DNA from: Aselliscus stoliczkanus
Taxonomy: Eukaryota; Chordata; Mammalia; Chiroptera; Hipposideridae
NCBI GenBank assembly: GCA_033961575.1
Contig: CM066737.1
Span: forward strand, 59,850,771-59,914,770
DNA length: 64,000 bases
Direction of reading: 5' to 3'
The position numbers and the translations under genes are program-made. Positions 35,438-47,094 of the stretch are shown here, piece after piece. Under the pieces are notes generated by a model. That model was not told the origin of the DNA and made no database searches. It saw nothing but the letters and a program-made list of their open reading frames with translations. Numbering within the stretch: position 1 is the first letter of the stretch; each line of letters opens with the position of its first letter.

Positions 35438-35520
35438 TATTGGGCTGTCGGAAAAGTCATGAAGCATTTTTGCAATGAGAAACAGAGAAAATATGTCATG
35501 ACTTTTCTGACAACTCAATA
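35438..35520. mobile_element. 83-bp mariner-derived palindromic MITE
   Basis: Starts TATTGGGCTGTCGGAAAAGT and ends GACTTTTCTGACAACTCAATA; the arms are inverted repeats for about 25 bp including GTCATG. TA at each end. It has the architecture of the MADE1-type mariner derivatives and would fold as a hairpin if transcribed. A sister copy of the same length lies at 62728-62810. Confidence 0.85.
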
Positions 35521-36029
35521 GTATAGGTTATGTAATTTTATGTGGAATGGTTGAGACAGAGAAGGATACTTTCATAGGAAGCCCAGCTGAGATGCACTCA
35601 ACTAATTGTTCCATGGTACAATACTTTATATTGAATATTTCCATCATAGTCTCTCTAGTATATACCATATACATTTTAAGTCTCTGGAAATGTTTAATTG
35701 TTAATACCTTCCTAGGGTTTAGCTTCTTTCATTGTTGCTTTCTCTTATTTTATCCTGGTTTAGATATTCTGAAATATCCAAATCTATTGTTTTAGAAATA
35801 AAATTTTAAGGCTGTACTTTTGTGTGCAGTATTGTGCTCATTTAAAAGAATTGGCCAGTCATTTCAGTCTGAACATTCAGGAAAACTAATTAAATAATCA
35901 AAAGCAGTCACCATTTAGTGAGTGCCTCTTCTCTGTCTGAAAGTGTGCTAACCATTTGCCAATATAAAAGTGAAGAAAATAAATCGCCTGTCTTCACAGA
36001 GCTCACCATTTTGCCAACACATGAGTTAC
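35521..36029. other. Unassigned non-coding sequence
   Basis: About 500 bp without a recognised gene or repeat. Confidence 0.5.
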
Positions 36030-36412
36030 TGTTCTGGATTTAATTGTATCCACTCAAAATTCATATACTTCATAATGTGACTATATTTGGAGATAGGACC
36101 TTTATAGAGGTGATTAAGTTAAAATGATGCCATTATAAGTGGGCCTTAATCCAATCTGACTGGTGTCCTTATAAGAAGAGGAAATTTGGACTCACCAGGA
36201 GACATCAGGGATGTGGACACATACAAAAAAGTCCCTATGAGGAGAAAGCAAAGTGGCTATTTGCAAGCAAAGGAGAGAAGCCTCAGAAAAAAACACACCT
36301 GCCGACACCTTGATCTTTCACTTTCAACCTCCAAAACTTTAAGAAATAAATTTATGCTGTTTAAGCCACCCAGTCTGTGATATTTTGTTATGACATCCAT
36401 AGAAAATTAATA
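36030..36412 (+). mobile_element. Solo LTR of ERVL-MaLR type, second copy
   Basis: Blocks CAAAATTCATATACTTCATA, TGTGACTATATTTGGAGATA, CTTAATCCAATCTGACTGGT, GTCCTTATAAGAAGAGGAAA, CCGACACCTTGATCTTTCAC and AAGCCACCCAGTCTGTGATA follow the same order as the LTR at 2985. More diverged; no internal region present. Confidence 0.85.
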
Positions 36413-36429
36413 TAGTTACCATAACTCTA

Positions 36430-36850
36430 TTTAATTTACAATATCTGTCAGTAAGAGTTAGGTTCAATTGTAAGGAGCATAAAACCCAAAATAACAGTAG
36501 TTTTATGGAGATAGACTATTTCTCTCTCAGATAATAAGCAACACAGAGCTGTCATGGTATTTCTGGTCCATGATATGCATTTGTGACCCCCGTTTCTTCT
36601 AGCATATCACTCTAGCCATATTGAGTGTGTGGCCCTTACCTTCATGTTTTAAAATTGTGGCATCTGTATTGAAGACAGAAGGATGATGGAGGATTTTAAA
36701 TAAAGTCAAAGTTATCAATGGAGAAAGACCCCTAGAAGCTGCCAATGATATATCTGCTTATGTAGCATTGCACATAACTATGACCCATGACTACATCTAG
36801 CTGTAAGTAAGGCTGGGAGTATAATATTTAGCTCAGCTAAAAAGTTTATT
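36430..36850. mobile_element. Ancient dispersed repeat, family not identified
   Basis: Words such as GTTCAATTGTAAGGAGCATA, AAACCCAAAATAACAGTAG, TATTTCTCTCTCAGATAATA, CTGTAAGTAAGGCTGGGAGT and TTTAGCTCAGCTAAAAAG occur in an order I recognise from a common old mammalian repeat, but I cannot name it reliably. Confidence 0.4.
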
Positions 36851-37074
36851 GCTATAAAAAATAAAACACTGGATAGGGAAACAAGTAGGAGCCTCTGATA
36901 AACTCTGCCTTATGACTATCCAAACGACATTGGTCACCCTTCTTTCCAAACAAAGGACACATTTCACTCCTTCTTAAGGGAAAAGACCCAGTGTCCTATC
37001 TAGTTACTGTGTTCATCACAAACTTCAAAATATCTGGTGGTACACCTTTGAAAAATCATGTCCAGATATAATTC

Positions 37075-37245
37075 ATTTTGTTTTGGTCACCTGTAGGCTA
37101 AGAAAGAAGTTCATTGTGCTTTGGTCACCTATAAACTAAGAGACAAGTTATCTGCCCCCACATCCACCCAGTATACAATTACGCAAAAGAAACAGAATAT
37201 TCCACATCCACCCAGTATTCAATTATACAAAAGAAACAGAATATT
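37075..37245. repeat. Two adjacent tandem duplications (about 38 bp and 44 bp units)
   Basis: Two copies of a unit with TTTGGTCACCTGTAGGCTAA versus TTTGGTCACCTATAAACTAA (period about 38 bp, about 37080-37150) are followed at once by two 44-bp units starting CCACATCCACCCAGTATACA (37158-37201) and CCACATCCACCCAGTATTCA (37202-37245). The second pair differs by only about two bases. Confidence 0.9.
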
Positions 37246-37559
37246 TGCAACAGAACCCCCATTTAAAAAAAGGGAAAATGGGAAACACACAGAAATTATT
37301 TATATCCAGCAATGATTAAATCATTTGTGGCCAGAAGTTGTAAACACCCTGAGCATAGGTATGAAAGTATAAAATTGAATTTTATGAGTGTAACATTTAT
37401 TTATTTCACATAATTGATTAGTGATTTCAATGAACTGACCAGTTTATTCAAATGTTCATAAATAACAGTTAAATTATCCCTTGATCAGGCTATTTCAAAT
37501 AATCTTAAAATTAATAAAATTTATGACCCAACATAAAAGAAAAAGAAGAAAATGAAAAT

Positions 37560-37860
37560 GAAATTTACTGACTGCCTATTTTATTCATTCATGCGACAAA
37601 TAAAAAATAATAATTGACCACTATTTTAGGCACTGGGGATAGAAGAATGAAGAAAACTGGTGAAATACATGCTCTCATAGAATTTATATTCTAATAGGAG
37701 AAACAGGCAATAAGTAGAAATATAATTAAGTATCTGTTATGCTAAGGTTTTAAGTGCTATAGAGAAAAATAAAACTTGATAAGGGTATCAAAAAGAACCA
37801 GGTTAGAGTGGTGGTGATGGTATTTTATAAAAAGTTATCAAGGAAGATTTGAGTAGAGGC
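37560..37860 (-). mobile_element. L2 LINE 3' region remnant, antisense
   Basis: TTATTCATTCATGCGACAAA, TTTAGGCACTGGGGATAGAA, AGAATTTATATTCTAATAGG and GGTTTTAAGTGCTATAGAGA follow the complement of the L2 end. Confidence 0.7.
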
Positions 37861-37916
37861 TCAAAGAGTGTTTTTGAAAGGTTGCACTTAAGTGTTAGGA
37901 GTTGTACAGAATTTCA

Positions 37917-37917
37917 T

Positions 37918-37949
<32 letters not shown>
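37917..37949. repeat. (CA)n microsatellite
   Basis: A clean CA array of about 15 units that ends exactly where a MITE inverted end begins. Confidence 0.95.
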
Positions 37950-37951
<2 letters not shown>

Positions 37952-38073
37952 TGCCAAAAATATGTATAGACATTTTAAGAAAGGAAACTGTATTAAAATT
38001 GTACTACTCAATATATACCAATCACAAAAGATGAATACAAGTCATATTTGACTTTCACAATTACAAGAGGTGC

Positions 38074-38439
38074 CATTTGTGACATCATGGATGGATTGTG
38101 AGATTATACTGCTAAAAGAAATAAGTCAGACAGAAAAAGTCAAGAACCATATGATTTCACTGATATGTGGGATATAAAACTGAAAGCAATAAAGGAACAA
38201 GACAAACAAATAAAGAAAAAAAACTCGTAGACATAAATAGTTTAGGGATTACCAGAGGGTAAGGGGTGGTGGTGGTAGATCAGGGTAAAAGGGATCAAAT
38301 ATATGGTGATGGAAGGAGAACTGACTCTGGGTGGTGAATATACAATGTGATATATAGATGATGTATTACAGAATTGTACACTTGAAACCTATGTAACTTT
38401 ACTAACCATTGTCACCCCACTAAACTTTAATTAAAAAAA
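38074..38439 (+). mobile_element. 5'-truncated LINE-1 3' UTR, sense
   Basis: AAGAAATAAGTCAGACAGAA, CATATGATTTCACTGATATG, ACTGACTCTGGGTGGTGAAT, AGAATTGTACACTTGAAACC and CCACTAAACTTTAATT plus A tail. Target duplication AAGAGGTGC at 38065-38073 and 38440-38448. Same 3' type as the L1 at 27985. Confidence 0.88.
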
Positions 38440-38474
38440 AAGAGGTGCTCAAAGTGGTTACGATCAGCATAATT

Positions 38475-38580
38475 GTTTTTTTGATGGCAGTGTCACTGGC
38501 CCTCATATGTGGGACCTGAAGTGGGCCCGCTGGTTTCTCAAGCCAGTGCTTAACCACGGCACGGCGCCACTCAGCCTATC
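38475..38580 (-). mobile_element. Short tRNA-derived SINE (Rhin-like), antisense
   Basis: GATGGCAGTGTCACTGGCCC and CAAGCCAGTGCTTAACCACG. Target duplication ATCAGCATAATT at 38463-38474 and 38581-38592. A small local duplication (CGGCACGGCGCC) is seen in the A-box region. Confidence 0.9.
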
Positions 38581-38618
38581 ATCAGCATAATTTTAATACA
38601 GGTTTTTTCCTTCTTAAA

Positions 38619-38622
<4 letters not shown>

Positions 38623-38682
<60 letters not shown>
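38623..38682. repeat. (TA)n microsatellite
   Basis: About 30 clean TA units. It lies inside the right inverted end of a MITE, where the native sequence has GTGTATACAT. Confidence 0.95.
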
Positions 38683-38685
<3 letters not shown>

Positions 38686-38692
38686 CACTTCT

Positions 38693-39264
38693 CAAAACAT
38701 TGCTATTATAAATATTAGTTATCAGCATTATAATCTTATAGAGGAGTTAAAGGAAAGGGAAGATGAAAAAAGGACACTTTGTAAAGAAACCAAGTGTCAA
38801 ATCATATATCAAAAGGATCCAGAGTACATCTATACCCCGGTCTTTTCACCTCTCATACTTTCAACCTGGCTCAGTTCCTCAGATATTGTTCAGATGGATT
38901 TTCTGCCTATATGCTTATTTATAAAATATGCAAACAAGTTTTTATTTATTCAAGGCAAATGTTATTTTTCTAAATTTTATTATTATTTTTTTTCAAGCAA
39001 GTGTAAACTTTATGTGGTGGGCTATGCTATTTCAGTAAGGATTACTATATTATGTAAAAAGGAAGATTCCAAATTAAGAGAATATGAGCTCAGAGAAAAT
39101 ATTTAACTGATCAACTTTACAAAAGACAAATTCATTTTTTAAATTCAATTTTTGCAGAATGCATTTTAACTTATTCCATTGCATTGGATACTTCATTATA
39201 AACTATTTTATGACGCATTACAGCAATACATTCGTTTTTTTAAAACAATTAATAATTTGTTTGA
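38693..39264. other. Unassigned AT-rich sequence
   Basis: About 570 bp with no recognised gene or repeat. Confidence 0.5.
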
Positions 39265-39429
39265 TATTTTTTATTATTAGTTTCAGGTGTACAAAACAAT
39301 GCAATAGTTATACTTTTCACTCCTCACAAAGTGACTACCCCTCTCCGCCATTCAACCACCCCCCCGATATCATACATATCTATTACAATTCCATTGACTC
39401 CACTCCACACACAGTACTCCACATCCCAT

Positions 39430-39432
<3 letters not shown>

Positions 39433-39477
<45 letters not shown>
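39433..39477. repeat. (TA)n microsatellite
   Basis: A TA array within the L1 3' UTR, grown from the sequence ACTATATATTCAG seen at this place in related copies. Confidence 0.95.
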
Positions 39478-39482
<5 letters not shown>

Positions 39483-39889
39483 TATAGTTGACATACAATA
39501 ATATTGAACAGCAGCTTCAGATGTACAGTGCAGTAGTCAGGCCTATACACCATCCATGAACTGGTCTACCTAACAAGACATGAGTCCATCTGATCCCCTA
39601 AAAAATATTTACAACATTATTGATTATATTCCCCAAACTGCCTTTCATATCCCTGTGGCAATATTGTAGTTACCAATTTATATTATCTCGTCCTTTCCCC
39701 TTCTCTCTCATCCCTACCCCCTCCCATCTAGCAACCATCAGTTTTTCCTCTATGTCTCTGAGACAATTTTATGTTTACATTGCTCGTTTATTCAGTTCTT
39801 TGATTCCACATATAAGTGAGATCGTATGGTATTTGTCTTTCTCTGACTGACTTATTTCACTTAGTATAATGTGTTCTCTAGGTCCATCC

Positions 39890-42348
39890 ATGTCATTGCA
39901 AATGGTCGATTTCATTCTTCTCTATAGCATAGTAATACTCCATTGTATAAATGTACCACCGTTTCTTCATCAAGTCGTTTACCGATGGGCATTTCTGTTG
40001 TTTCCAAGTCTTGGCTGTTGTAAATAGCACTGCAATAAACATAGGGGTGCATATATTTTTTCAAATTAGTCTCTTGGGTTTCTCTGCATAAATACCTAAG
40101 AATGGAATTGCTGGGTAATAAAGTAGTTCCATTTCCAGTTTTTTGAGATAACTCCATATTGTTTTCCATAATGGCTGCACCAATCTGCAGTCCCACCAAC
40201 AGTACACCAGGGTTCCCTTTTGTCCACAACCTCGCAAGCACATGTTGTTTGTTGATTCACTGATGATAGCCTATTCTGACAGGAGTGAGGCGGTATCTCA
40301 TTGTGGTTTTTATTTACATTTCTCTAATGATTAGTGAGGTTAAACATTTTTTTCATATGCCCGTTGGCCTTCTCTATGTCCTCTTTCGAGAAATGTCTCT
40401 TATATCTTCTGCCCATTTTTTAATTGGGTTTTTGTTTTTTTGGTGTTGAGTTGCATGAGTGTTTTACAAATTTTGGATATTAACCCCTTATCAGATATAT
40501 CATTGACAAATATCTTCTCCGATCAGTAGGCTGCCTCTTTGTTTTATTAATGGTTTCCTTTGCTGTGTAAAAACTTTTAAGTTTGATGTAACCCCATATG
40601 TTCACTTTTTCTTTTACTTTCCTTGCCCATGGAGATATATCAGTAAAAATATTGCTCAGGGTAATATCTGCAAATTTACTCCCTATATTTTCTTCTAGGA
40701 GTGTTATGGTTTCAGGTCTTACATTTAAGACTTTAATCCATTTTAAATTTGTTCTTGTGTATTGCATAAGGAGCTGGACCAGTTTCATTTTTTGCATATG
40801 TCAGTCCAATTTTCGCAGCACCATTTATAAAATAGACACTCCAATGTAAATTCTTGCTTCTGTTGTCATAGATTACCTGACCACATATGAATGGATTTAT
40901 TTCTGGGCTCTCTATTCTGTTCCATTGATCTATGTGCCTGCTTTTATGACAGTACCATACTGTTTTGTTTATTATAGGCTTGTAGTATGATTTGATGATG
41001 GATAGCATGATACCCCAGACTTTGTTTTTATTTCTAAGGATTGCAATGGTTATTTGGGGTCTTTTTGGTTCCCTATAAATTTTAGGATTATATTTTCTAT
41101 TTCTGTGACAAATACCCTTGGTAGTTTGATAGGAATTGCATTGAATCTACATATTTCTTAAGGCAGTATGGAAATTTTAACAATATTAATTTTTTCTATC
41201 AATGAACATGGTAGGTGTTTTCATTTATTTGTATCTTTAATTTCTCTCTTCAATGTCTTATAATTTTCTGAGTACAGGTCTTTTACTTCTTTGGTTAAAT
41301 TTATTCCTAAGTATTTTATAGTTCTTGAAGCAACTGGAAATGGGACTGTTTTCTTATTTTCTCCTTGTGATCAATTGTTATTGGTGTATACAAATGCAAC
41401 TGATTTCTGAATATTAATTTTTTATCCTGCTACCATATTGAATTCATTTATGGGTTCCAATAGTTCTTTGGTGCAGTCTTTGGGGTTCTCTATTTATAGT
41501 ATAATGCCATCTGCATATAATGACAATATTACTCACTCCTTACCAATTTGGATGCCTTTTATTTCTTTTCCTTTCTGATTCCTGTGGCTAGAACTTCCAG
41601 AACTGTGTTGCATAAAAGTGCAGAAAGTGGACAGTCTTGTCCTGTTCCTGATCTTAAGGGGGATGGTTTTAGCTCTTCCCAATTGAGTATGATGTTACTT
41701 GTAGGTTTATCATATATGGCCTTTATTATGTTGAGATATGATCTCTCTATTCCCACTTTTCTAAGAGTTTTTATCATAAACTGCTGCTGGATTTTGTCAA
41801 ATGCTTTTTCTCCATTTATTGATATGACCATATGATTTTTATTTTTCATTTTGTTGATGTAATGTATCACATTAATTGATTTGCAGATATTGAACCAACC
41901 TTGTATACTACAGATGAACCCCAATTAATCATGGTGTATTATCTTCTTAATATATTGCTGAATTCTGTTTGCTAATATTTTTTGAGGATTTTTGTATCTG
42001 TGTTCATCAGGGATATCGACCTATAGGTTTCCTTTTTTGCAGTGTCTTCTTGTGGTTTTGGAATCAGGGTGATAAGTGGCTTCATAGTAAGAGTTTGGGA
42101 GACTTCCCTCCTTCTGGATTTTTTTGAATAGTTTGAGTAGAAAAAGTGATAATTCTTTTTGGAATGTTTCCATGTCTTCTTGAGTTAGCTTTGGAAGGTT
42201 GTATGATCTTAGAAAATGAACCATTTCTTCCGGATTATCAAATATGTTGGCATATAGTTGGTCGTAGTATTTTCTTAAATTTGATTGTATTTCTGTGGTA
42301 TCTGTTATCACTTCACCTTTTTCATCCTGATTTTACGAATTTGAGTCC

Positions 42349-42392
<44 letters not shown>

Positions 42393-43540
42393 TTTTTTTT
42401 TTTTTTTGATGAGTCTGGCTAGAGGTTTGTCAATTTTGTTTATCGTCTCAAAAAAACAGCTCTTCATTTCGTTGGTCTTTTGTATTGTTTTTCTGGTCTC
42501 TATTTCATTTATTTCCTCTCTGATCTCTATTATTTCCTTCCTTGTACTCACTTTGGGCTTATTTTGCTGTTCTTTTTCCAGTTCCCTCCGGTGTAAGGAT
42601 AACCTCTTAACTTGAGATTTTTCTTGGTTCTTTATGTAGGCTTGCACTGCTATGAACTTCCCTCTTAGGACTGCTTTCGCTGCATCCCAGAGATTTTGGG
42701 TCATGGTATTTTCATTTTCCTTCATCTCGATGTATCTTTTGATTTCCTCCTTTATCTCATTTTTGACCCACTCACTATTTAGTAGCATGTTATTCAGCTT
42801 CCATGTATTTGTGTGCTTTCCAGTTTTCTTCTTGTAATTGATTTCTAGATTCATAGCATTGTGGTCAGAGAAGACACTTGATATGATTTCAATCTTTTTA
42901 AATTTGTTGAGACTTGTTTTGTTGCCTCACATGCAGTCTATCTTGGAAAATGTTCCATGTGCACTTGAGAAGAATGTATATTCTGTAGCTTTGGGGTGAA
43001 ATGCTCTGAAAATATCAATTAAATCCAGCTGGTCTAAAGCGTCATTTAAGGTCACTGTTTCCACATTGATTTTCTGTTTGGAGGATCTGTCCATTGGTGA
43101 CAGCGGGGTGTTGAAGTCCCCTACTGTGATAGTGTTACTGTTAATCTCTGTCTTTATGTCCAGCAATATCTGTTTTATATATTTAGGAGCTCCTATGTTA
43201 GATGTTTACAAGGGTTATGTCCTCTTGTTGGATTGATCCCTTTATTATTATGAAGTGCCCTTCTTTGTCCTTTATTATATTCTTCAATTTAAAGTCTATT
43301 TTGTCTGATACAAGTATTGCTACTCCAGCTTTTTTCTCATTTCCATGAAATGTTTTACCCCATCCCTTCACTTTCAGCCTGTATGTGTCTTTTGATTTGA
43401 GGTGAGTCTCTTGATACAGCATATGCAAGGATCTTGCTTTCTTATCCATTCGGGCCATGCTATGTCTTTTGATTTGAGCTTTTAATCCAATTACATTTAC
43501 GTGATTATTGATAGGTGCATAGTTATTGCCATTTTGTTAT
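39890..43540 (-). pseudogene. LINE-1 ORF2 remnant
   Basis: Readable on the minus strand: endonuclease blocks (43198-43458 and 42927-43166, with ITVGDFNTPLSPMDRSSKQK), linker (42333-42854, with [20 protein letters not shown]) and reverse transcriptase (41559-41924, with [17 protein letters not shown] and [20 protein letters not shown]). C-terminal frames lie at 39912-40797. The catalytic motif near 41495-41515 reads YADG, so the second aspartate is changed. A TTTC array interrupts the coding line at 42349-42410. Confidence 0.9.
42349..42410. repeat. (TTTC)n microsatellite
   Basis: A clean tetranucleotide array of about 12 units followed by a T run, inside the L1 ORF2 remnant. Confidence 0.95.
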
Positions 43541-43599
43541 TTTTTTCTGGTCTTCGTTAGTTAGATTGTCTATCTCTTTATTCTGCTTAAAGAAGCCCT

Positions 43600-44470
43600 T
43601 TTAACATTTCCTGCAATGCTGGCTTAGTGGTAATGAATTCCTTTAGCTCATTCTCTTCAGGGAAGCTCTTTATCTCTCCTTCAATTTTAAATAATAGCCT
43701 TGCTGGATAAAGCAATTGAGATTGTAGGCCTTTTTTTTTTTCCCATCATTTTGAAAGCCTCCTGCCACTCCCTTCTGGCCTGTAGAGTTTCTATAGAAAA
43801 GTCGGCTGATAATCTTATAGGGGTGCACTTGTAAGTAACTTGCTGCCTGTCCCTTGCTGCATTTAGGATTCTGTTTTGTCTTTAACCCTTGCCATTTTCA
43901 CTTTAATGTGTCTTGCTCTGGGCCTGCTTGGGTTCATCTTCGTTGGCACTCTCTCTACTTCCTGGGATTGTATGTCAATTTCCTTTTCCAGGTTAGGGGA
44001 GTTTTCAGTCATTATTACTTCAAATATGTTCTAGATCCCTTACTCTCTCTCTCTTCTCCTGGTATTCCTATGATGTCATTGTTGTTGCGATTATGTTATT
44101 GTCCAGCTCTCTTAAACTATTTTCAATGCTTTTTAATCTTTTTTCTTTTTGTAGTTCCTCTTGGGTGATCTCTGCTATCTTGTCTTCTAAGTCGCTGACT
44201 CAATTCTCTGCTTCATCCAATATTTTGGTAATTCCTTAGAGGTTGTTATTTATTTCAGTAATTGCATTTTTCAGTTCTAGCTGGTTGTTTTTCATTTCTC
44301 TGTCATTCTTTATATTCTCACTTATTTCCTTGAACATTCAGAACAGTGTTCTGAACTCTGTCTCTGATAGGTTGGTTGCCTCTATATTTTCTAGTTCCAC
44401 TGATTCAGGAGATTTCTTCTGTTCTTTTATTTGGAATGTGTTTCTTTGTTTCCCCATTCTGGCTTACTCT
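43600..44470 (-). pseudogene. LINE-1 ORF1 remnant
   Basis: The plus-strand words CCCTTTTAACATTTCCTGCA and CTGGCTTAGTGGTAATGAAT are the complement of the ORF1 3' end; the RRM and coiled-coil regions follow to about 44470. No single open frame covers it. Confidence 0.8.
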
Positions 44471-45190
44471 TTGTGCTTATTTCAATGTATTAAGTAGATC
44501 CCCTAGGTCTCTCAGTCTTTTCTGGATGGACTTATGTGGCATGTGTCCTTTGTATTTGAATTGCTCAATCTCCCTATTCTCCTGTTAATGTGTACCAGAG
44601 GTGTTCCTTGTGTTGTGTGTCTTCTCCTGTTGAAATTGAGCTTTGATTGCTTTTGGCTTGTCAGTAGGTGGGATTGACTCACAGGCTGACTAGCTGTGAG
44701 CATTAGCTATGTCCACAGTTTATGAGGGTTGACACCTCAGATGATTCTTGGCCCCTATGGGCTCTTATGCCTGTTGAGATTTCCCTTTGTAGGTCAAACC
44801 TGGTAATGCTCTGGTTTGGTCTAAAGTTGGCCTCTGGGTGTGATGATTCTTATGCCTCTTTTGCTGGGCCCTCTTGCAGAGCAATTTTAGAGCCAAACAA
44901 ATCAACAAGCACAATCACAACAGCCACCAAAAGAAACCAGATACTCTCACATATAAAAACAACCAACAAGCAACAATCAACATGCACAGAAATATCAAAC
45001 ATACAAAGAAAATCAAACAAAATCAACACAACAAACAAAAGAGCAACACAAAATAATTGCAGAAAAATGGAAATAATGAGGAAAAGTAGAGCAGTGAAAA
45101 GAAAGAAGAAAAGAAGGGAGAGAGAGGGGAGAAAAGAAAGAAGAAAAAAATATATATGAGTCTACATACCTATGTATATGGATATATATA

Positions 45191-45198
<8 letters not shown>

Positions 45199-45240
<42 letters not shown>
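45199..45240. repeat. (TA)n microsatellite
   Basis: About 20 TA units following degenerate TATATG sequence, in the L1 5' UTR. Confidence 0.95.
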
Positions 45241-45241
<1 letters not shown>

Positions 45242-45293
45242 TAACAATGATAATAATGAAATAGAAAAACAAATACAACCAAAGCAAACAAAC

Positions 45294-45740
45294 AGGGCTG
45301 GCCAAGTGGCACATTAGTTAAGAACTGGCTTGGGATGCCAGCAGCCCTGGTTCGGATCCCACATATGAGGGCCAGTGACACTGCCCTCAACAGCTAAGAT
45401 GGTGCACAACTGCTCCACCTGGAGCTGGGCTGCTATGAGTCCCTGGGATGGCATAGCTGCAGCCCCTGCTGCAGTGGGCTGCCATAGGCTACAGTGAGTG
45501 GCTGGCAGCCAGCGTGAGCAGCTGGCAGCTGTTGTGAGCTGCCAAGAGCCTCTGTGAGTGGCCATCCAGAGGCTGGCAACTGATCTGCCTCACCCGAGAA
45601 GAGCACAATGATGACACCAACATGGGCCAGTGAAGCAATGTCCTCCACAACTAGACTGAAGAACACAAAGACAGCAACTTGTCTGTTCCCATTCCCCAAT
45701 TTCCCAACGCTGTTCCCCTCCCCCAATTCCCCAATTAACA
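45294..45740 (+). mobile_element. Medium-class (about 450 bp) tRNA-derived SINE
   Basis: Head GGGCTGGCCAAGTGGCACAT, B box GGTTCGGATCCC, CATATGAGGGCCAGTGACAC, CAACAGCTAAGATGGTGCAC, a middle block with GTGAGTGGCTGGCAGCCAGC, and tail GAAGCAATGTCCTCCACAAC to CCCCAATTCCCCAATT. The target duplication is not clear because the surrounding sequence is A-rich. It extends the short SINE head by a body absent from the 100-bp class. Confidence 0.9.
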
Positions 45741-46789
45741 AAACGATACAAACAAAACACCCCAAAACACCTCAAAAAACAAAAAGAAAAACAAAAAACG
45801 CCAAAATAAAACCAGTGCCAGTCTTGGCTGAAGTCCAGCAAGCTATCTCCAGGTTGTCCTCTGCTGTACAAAACTCCTCTGCATCTTGTAGGAGCAGAGC
45901 CAGCCACCTGGCTTCCAGAGGGACTCTGGCAATGCAGGTCTAGATGAATGGGGCTACAGTCAATGCCATTTCTGTTCTCGCCTTTCTGGATTCACGCTGA
46001 GCACTCCATAACCATAAGGCTTGTTGTGAATCTTAGGGCACTCTTTCTGATGGATGCTGTGAGTGGTGTGAGATTTCTGAGCTGCTAAAGCCCCGTGCTG
46101 GTGTCCTGCAAGTGACTCAGCAGCTGAAGTTGCCCTGCCTCCCAAGCTGTGCAGAAAATGTGGGGGCAGGGTAGGCAGACCCACACTGTGCAGCCTCTTC
46201 CCTAGCTGAGTCCCTCCACCTCCTGGGAGTAGGAGCGCCTCTGAAATCTGACACTACTCCTCCATTTATGGATCTACTTAAGACTCTGGAATGAAGGGGC
46301 TAGGGTTTTTGAGGGAGAGTAGGAGTGGTTTCTTATTTATGCAGTTGTTTTTTGCTTTCTGCCTGAGAAAGTTCTGCCACAGTTTTGAGCTGAAGCTTCT
46401 GCCTCGGACACTCCAGCCCGGCTCTCGCTGCACTCTTGGCTGGACTGTGACGTGAAGGGAGTGTGCTGTCACCTTGCTGTGGTAATACTCTCTGATCTGC
46501 TTTCTGAGGTCCCGAATCTCAAGAACCGCGGGTGCCGGCTGCTCCTCCACACGTCTCACTTCCCTCTTCCCCTATTCGCCCAGTTTGCCCACCTTCAAGT
46601 AGTCGTCGTGTGAGCCTGTTAGCTGTTCTGTGTGATGAGCAGACGTTCCTCTGATGAGTTGTAGCTGTTGAATTTGTGGTAATTTCCAGAGGAGAACTCG
46701 GGGAGCCCTCCTCACTGCCGCCATTTCTATGATATCACCCCTCTAAATTTTATTATTGAAGGACAAAGAAATATGGTCAGTACTGAGCA

Positions 46790-46985
46790 GGGTCATAAGG
46801 CTTACAATCAAATTGACTTGACGGTGAATCCTAAATCTACCACCTGCGAGTTGTAAGAATTTAGGCAACTTAATTTGAGTTTCAGTTTCCTAGGCTGTAA
46901 AAATGGATTAACAGATCCTTACAGCTTTGAAAAAATTCAACAAAACAGTAATATAAAGGTATAGAAACCTACCTGGCAGATGTTC
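46790..46985 (+). mobile_element. MIR SINE remnant, sense
   Basis: GGTGAATCCTAAATCTACCA, TTAGGCAACTTAATTTGAG, TTTCAGTTTCCTAGGCTGTA, AAAATGGATTAACAGATCCT and CCTGGCAGATGTTCAGTG. Confidence 0.7.
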
Positions 46986-47094
46986 AGTGTTGATTGCCTT
47001 GCCCTTTCCCACAACATCTCTATAAACCATATTAAAAAATTTGAGAACATGATACAACCTACAAAAATATCACTCTTAAGAATAAACATAATTC

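Larger units (their letters stand above)
37950..38692. mobile_element. Tc1/mariner-type MITE broken by an L1, a SINE and a TA array
   Basis: Left end: GGTGCCAAAAATATGTATAG, ACATTTTAAGAAAGGAAACT, GTATTAAAATT. Right end in reverse complement: AAGTGCCAAT, a TA array, then ACACATTTTAAGAAGGAAAA and CCTGTATTAAAATT. The ends match those of the MITE at 20053-20266. The native element is about 200 bp; the rest comes from an L1 tail (38074-38439), a SINE (38475-38580) and a TA array inside the right arm. Confidence 0.78.
39265..46738 (-). mobile_element. Nearly full-length decayed LINE-1, antisense
   Basis: About 7 kb once the SINE is removed. On the minus strand: 5' end near 46738 (complement of GATATCATAGAAATGGCGGC), a long 5' UTR (to about 44480), ORF1 remnant (to about 43600), ORF2 remnant (to about 39890) and a 3' UTR of the type with TTAGTTTCAGGTGTACAAAA on the plus strand. 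The 5' UTR holds an A-rich stretch (44880-45150), a TA array and a medium-class SINE. Stops and frameshifts break both ORFs. Confidence 0.9.

Noticed and set aside
37158..37245. Possible CRISPR-like or satellite array
   Set aside because: Only two adjacent units without spacers; the host is a mammal. It is a simple tandem duplication.
38621..39106. 161-codon open frame
   Set aside because: It begins in the TA microsatellite and continues into sequence with no recognisable domain.
42349..42410. Long pyrimidine tract as a possible splice acceptor
   Set aside because: It is a TTTC microsatellite inside an L1 ORF2 remnant.
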